In this document: in pieces, positions 60,002 to 64,000 of the stretch | Layout of the letters: the number at the start of each line of letters is the position of its first letter | Position numbering within the stretch: position 1 is the stretch's first letter | From: Zingiber officinale | Lineage: Eukaryota > Streptophyta > Magnoliopsida > Zingiberales > Zingiberaceae | Direction of reading: 5' to 3' | NCBI RefSeq assembly: GCF_018446385.1 | Contig: NC_055991.1 | Location: 118,029,794-118,093,793 of the forward strand | DNA: 64,000 bases | The notes under the pieces: model-generated | What the model was told of the DNA's origin: nothing | What the model saw: only the letters and a program-made list of their open reading frames with translations | The model's database searches: none | Made by a program: the position numbers and the translations under genes

Positions 60002-60878
60002 TGTTGGAACCCCAAGGTTGTTTTGATGTGACCAACAAGTTAAGTTAGGTCCTGTGGTGTTTTAACCTTGTGTTTAAGTGTGCAGGAGCTTAGGAGCACA
60101 GGGAGTCGAGTAAAAGACGCAGCTAGCGAGAAGGATGACACGAGAGAGAGCCGACGGGCTCGGTGCGTCTAAGGTACGAGGTGCTGCGGAAGAGTGCGTG
60201 AGCCGACGAGAAGGAGGCGCGTGGCGTTTCCGAGGGACGAGAAGTCGGAGCGGAAGGTTGCTCGAGAAAGCTGAAATTGGGTTCGAGTGAGCCTTATTTC
60301 GGTTGGCTGAAATCACCCAAGCAAGCGGAGCCGGAGTGGAAGACCCAGACCGAGGCGAGCAGCACCGAAAGAGAGGGCCCGAACCAAAAGTCAATCTGGT
60401 TGACTTTGGTGGTACGGCGCCCGGAGCGATTTCGGGCGCCCAGAACCAGATTTTAACCATATCACAGTCAAATGTGAACTGTTACGAAGGGGGATAAAAT
60501 TTTATCCCCTCCTAGACGCCTGGAACCCTTCCAAGCGCCCCGACCAAGGCTATAAATACAATCTTGGTCCAGAAGTTTTTCATTCATTCAAGCAATCAAC
60601 ATTCCAACACTTGTGAGCTTTCATTTGTAGTTTAGCTTCTATTTTTTTGTACGTCATTGCTGTAAGAGGCTTCTCGCCTAAAGGAGATGCTAGTGCGACT
60701 CATTCCTTGGATTAACAACTTCTCCGGTTGTAACCAAGTAAAAAACCATGTGCCTCTACCTTTTTAATTCTTTCTTTAATTAATGCAAGTGTTCTTTTGA
60801 AAGCCCAAGAAGGGTAGTTTTGTTGTTATTTGTGCAGGCTATTCAACCCCCTTCTAGCCGGTCAGCGCGGTCCCAATA
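60002..60878 (+). repeat. 3' LTR of the second gag-only element
   Basis: Same length as the 5' LTR with scattered, mainly transition differences. Its last bases read CCAATA where CCAACA is expected. Confidence 0.88.
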
Positions 60879-60883
60879 GTCAT

Positions 60884-61559
60884 ATCCTAGGGCTTTCAAT
60901 GCTCTATTAGATGAATATATATCGATTTTCTCATCCAAATGTAATTGAATGCAAAATTGATATATATTTCCTAATTGTCGACAATAATTCTTATGCCTTA
61001 AAAATGATAATAAACTAATCCTAAACTTTAATACTAATTGAAAGCATTGTAATACATCGAAATTAAACTAAATGATGCATCTACAATAGAATCTAGTTAT
61101 CATCCATCATTAAGGCAAAATTGAAATCAAATGCAATGGTTAACAAATGGGCTAACATGAATCCAACACTAAGTCATTGCTTCTTACTTGTCATCGGAGA
61201 GATTCCTACAATACAGCATAAGTCTTTTGTAGGGATTGGGTGGCAACTGGATTCCTTCTAAATGGGGAAAAGAGGAGGCAGAAGAAGAGACAACGAAATC
61301 CTCAAGATGCCTAAATTGAGTATTGACCTCTTCCTTTTATAGCAAGCCCATCTGGACTATCCAACATGAAGCTCATACCCATTAATAGCTCATTAATGTT
61401 AATGAATCGGTTTATTATACCTACACATTGAATCCACATCCAATTAGCTGAAACCTCCTTTTATGCATCAAGCATTAGATCACTTAATTGGTGTTTAATT
61501 CCTTAATGATAAATTATGGTGTGTGTTGTTAATCTCGTATTAGCCCACCTAATGGAGAC
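60884..61559. other. AT-rich sequence without recognised content
   Basis: No gene or repeat ends recognised. It may include the 3' end of the adjacent LINE. Confidence 0.5.
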
Positions 61560-63193
61560 TTAAATCCTTCAGTAACTACATGACTAGGTTGAATGTAGTG
61601 CTTCCAAACCATCTATACCCAGGGTTTCGTAGGACCGACCTATCTGAAGAAGTCATAGGCCTTAGCCACTCCATCATCCTGCTCAAACCAACCTGCTATC
61701 CTCTGAGTAACATCCACCGGCAACCTAGTAGCCGAAAGGATGACATCTTAAATCTGCAGTAGCCACTTTCAACGGGTAATCTCAGTGCATTGTCTCCCAA
61801 GTCGATACATCTACTCTCCTCAAGTAGGTATGATACACCTACTTGGTCCAAAGGGCACCCTCCTTGGCATGTATTTGTCAAAGCATCTTAGCTAGAAGGG
61901 CAACATTCTAAGCTCACAAGTCGTGGAATCCCAATCCACCCTCATCTATAGATCTGCCCCATATTCATCCATGACACCATTTGATGTTTTGAAGTTCATA
62001 TAAAAGACCTACAAATGTTGTAAATGCGATCAATGATGACAATGAGAATAGGAAGAATCAAAAGTCAAGAGCACTCAACCCCTGTAGAACAAACGTGATC
62101 AGTTGTGTCTTATCAGCATAAGACAAAGTCTTTCATGGCCAAGTATTAATCCATTAGGCTTAGGAATCAATCAAGTAGTAGGTTGCAATCAAAGAGCAGA
62201 AGACGCACCGCTAACAGTGGAATCCCTAGATATCTAAAAGGCATGACTCCGTCTTGAAAACTTGTGATTGTAAGTAGTTGTTGGTGTGTCAAGTCCACAG
62301 CTCCAGCTAAGAAGATGTTTGACTTTAGCCTATTAACCTAAAGTCATGCCAATACCAAAATCTAGTAAATAATATGTTAGGATACCAACTGAAGGTACAT
62401 CAGCTTACCTAAATAGAAGAAGATTATCTGGATAGGAAAGATGAACTAGTCTGAGATGACCACATTGAGGATGATAATTGAGTTCTTCTCTTGTGGTATA
62501 TCTCTGTAGCTGCCTCCCAAATATCTCAATACAAACGTCAAAAAAATAAGGTGATAATAGATCTCCCTGTCTTAGTCCTCTAGCACCTCTAAAGTGTCCA
62601 AAGGTCCCTCCATTGGTAGCTAGTGAGAATGAGGTTGTTGTCACACACTCCATAATCCATGACATAAACTGTAATGGAAAATTCAGCCCCAACAATGCAT
62701 CCTGCAAGAAGTCCCAATTCCCAAAATTGAATGTCTTTTTGGAGGTCAATCTTCATGATGCATTTGAGTGATATCCTCTTCCTGCTATATCTTCTAAAAA
62801 GTTCCTAGACAAATAGATATTATCAGTGATAAGTCTACCCTTCACAGAAGCCACCTGAGATTGGTGAAGAATTTGATCCATGATATCTAAGATCCTGCAT
62901 GTCAATATCTTAAAAATAATTTTATAGAAAATCATACACCAAGATATAGGTTAATAATCAAATATTGTATTAGCATCTATCGACTTAAGAACAAGTCCAA
63001 TCAAGGTATAGTTCCATCTTCGTAATAACTTCCCAGTGCGGAAAAACTCTTGTGCATCAACCAAAAAATCGGTTGGACTATATCCCATGTGTACTTGAAG
63101 AACCTAGAACCACATCTATCGAAACCAGGTGCCCTCTGATCATCAATACTTTTATTTCTTCAATAGAGGGAATACACACAAGTGGGTCATGTT
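61560..63193 (-). pseudogene. L1-type LINE reverse transcriptase, heavily decayed
   Basis: Read on the minus strand from 63193 down, conserved plant L1 motifs appear in order: APGFDRCGSRFF; EFFRTGKLLRRWNYTLIGLV; YKIIFKILTCRILDIMDQIL and VKGRLITDNIYLSRNFLED (62935-62753); ARGLRQGDLLSPYFF with HLSYPDNLLLF in place of the catalytic F/YADD box (62749-62405); MPFRYLGIP near 62230; EGGLGFHDL near 61940; and a zf-RVT-like stretch with AKMLxQIHAKEGALWTK near 61880. Stops and frameshifts are frequent, many where Trp is expected. The 5' part is cut by the LTR that begins at 63194. Confidence 0.85.
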
Positions 63194-64000
63194 TGTAAGT
63201 ACCCCAAGGTAGTTTTGATATGATCAACCAAGTCAGGTTAGGTCATGTTGGTATTTAACCCATGTATCTAAGTGTGCAGGAACTTAGGAGTACAAAAAGT
63301 TGAGCAAAAGATGCAGCTAGTGAGAAGGATAATACGGAAGAGAGCCAATGAACTCGGTGCGTCTGAGGGATGAGGTGTTGCGGAAGAGTACGCGGGCGAA
63401 CGAGAAGGAGGTGCGCGACGTTTTCGAGGGACGAGAAGCTGGAGCGAAAGATTGCTCGAGAAGGCTGGAAGATGGATTTGGGTGGGCCCTATTCCAAATG
63501 GCTGAGATCACCCAAGCGAGAGGAGCTGGAGCGAAAGATCTGGACCAATGCGAGGAGAAACAAAGTGAAAGATCGAGACGAAAAATCAACAAACAGTTGA
63601 TTTTTCAGTTCGGGGTGCCTGGACCTATTTGGGGCGCCTAGACTTGGTCTTGGTGCCCGGAACCCTTCCCAGCGCCCGAACTAGAAAAATTAGCCAAACA
63701 CGATGTGACGCATTGCGTTGCGATGGGAATAAAGTTTTATCCCCCTAGAGGCATCTGGAACCCTTCCAAGCGCCCCGACTAGGGCTATAAACATAGCTCT
63801 GGTCCTAATGGTTTAGAATAACATCTGTGGTTAATTCCTATTCAGTTCTGTTCTGTAATCTAGTGCTTTAATTGCTGTAAAGAGACTTCTCCGCCTGAAA
63901 GAGAGTTTAGTGAGCATTCAACTTCTTTGGACTAACAACCTCCCCGGTTATAACCAAGTAAATCATTTGTGTCTCTTCCTTTCTTTATTTAAGTCTCTTA
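63194..64000 (+). repeat. LTR related to the 877-bp family, truncated by the window end
   Basis: TGTAAGTACCCCAAGG and the following 800 bp align with 57005-57881, including the step from GC-rich gene-like sequence to the TATAAACATAG box near 63786. It is clearly more diverged than the 57005/60002 pair, so it belongs to a different insertion. Its start interrupts the LINE. Primer site and internal region would lie beyond the window. Confidence 0.8.

Larger units (their letters stand above)
57005..60878 (+). mobile_element. Second gag-only copia-like element (3.9 kb)
   Basis: Two LTRs of exactly 877 bp (57005-57881 and 60002-60878). The flanks GTTAT (57000-57004) and GTCAT (60879-60883) look like a 5-bp duplication with one change. 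The primer site TGGTATCGGAGC at 57884 varies from the usual one by a single base. A purine tract AAAAAGGGAGAGA precedes the 3' LTR. The internal region is only 2.1 kb, holds a broken gag and no pol. It is therefore a non-autonomous element depending on another family for replication. Confidence 0.9.

Noticed and set aside
60074-60460. Open frames in the 877-bp LTRs (also 57081-57586 and 63317-63641)
   Set aside because: They lie inside non-coding LTRs, are not preserved between copies, and match no family.

Overview
The window is plant nuclear DNA. Several split genes use canonical GT-AG introns, the gene families are plant families, and most of the sequence is LTR retrotransposons nested in one another, with primer sites matching plant initiator tRNA-Met. 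GC-rich 5' coding regions suggest a monocot with a large genome. A Zingiberales-type genome would fit, but that is an inference from composition only.

Layout. 1-17802: a tandem Ty1/copia array on the minus strand (internal-LTR-internal-LTR-internal-LTR, period about 6.85 kb), with degenerate pol. 17803-21935: GC-rich transposon DNA with a TATA-bearing tandem repeat and a broken three-exon minus-strand gene of the putative gypsy-type transposase family. 21936-34200: the gene island. It holds a DUF599 membrane protein (+), an EXO70 exocyst subunit (+), a 10-exon LysM receptor-like kinase with intact catalytic motifs (-), and an O-fucosyltransferase/MSR-like gene (-) whose first intron carries a hAT-type MITE. 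A 206-bp assembly gap lies at 24370-24575. 35727-56939: a three-level nest. A gag-only copia-like element contains a Ty3/gypsy chromovirus derivative (38922-52889, 4-kb LTRs, RT and RNase H deleted), and that element's 3' LTR contains a solo LTR of the same copia family as the left-hand array (47020-49616). Target-site duplications can be read for every layer. 57005-60878: a second gag-only copia-like element with two 877-bp LTRs. About 61560-63193: a decayed LINE reverse transcriptase on the minus strand, interrupted at 63194 by another LTR related to the 877-bp family, which runs off the window.

How the genes relate. The four host genes look complete and in frame across all the splice sites I could place. 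EXO70 proteins tether secretory vesicles to the plasma membrane, and LysM receptor kinases sense chitin-type oligosaccharides there. Their tail-to-tail arrangement, 0.9 kb apart, suggests an immune or symbiosis neighbourhood, but this is inference.

No clearly new system stands out. The most unusual signals are a 51-nt hairpin kept in all four copia LTRs with a paired base change in the solo LTR, the three-LTR tandem array, the two gag-only retrotransposon families, and a tRNA-promoter-like stretch inside the intronic MITE.
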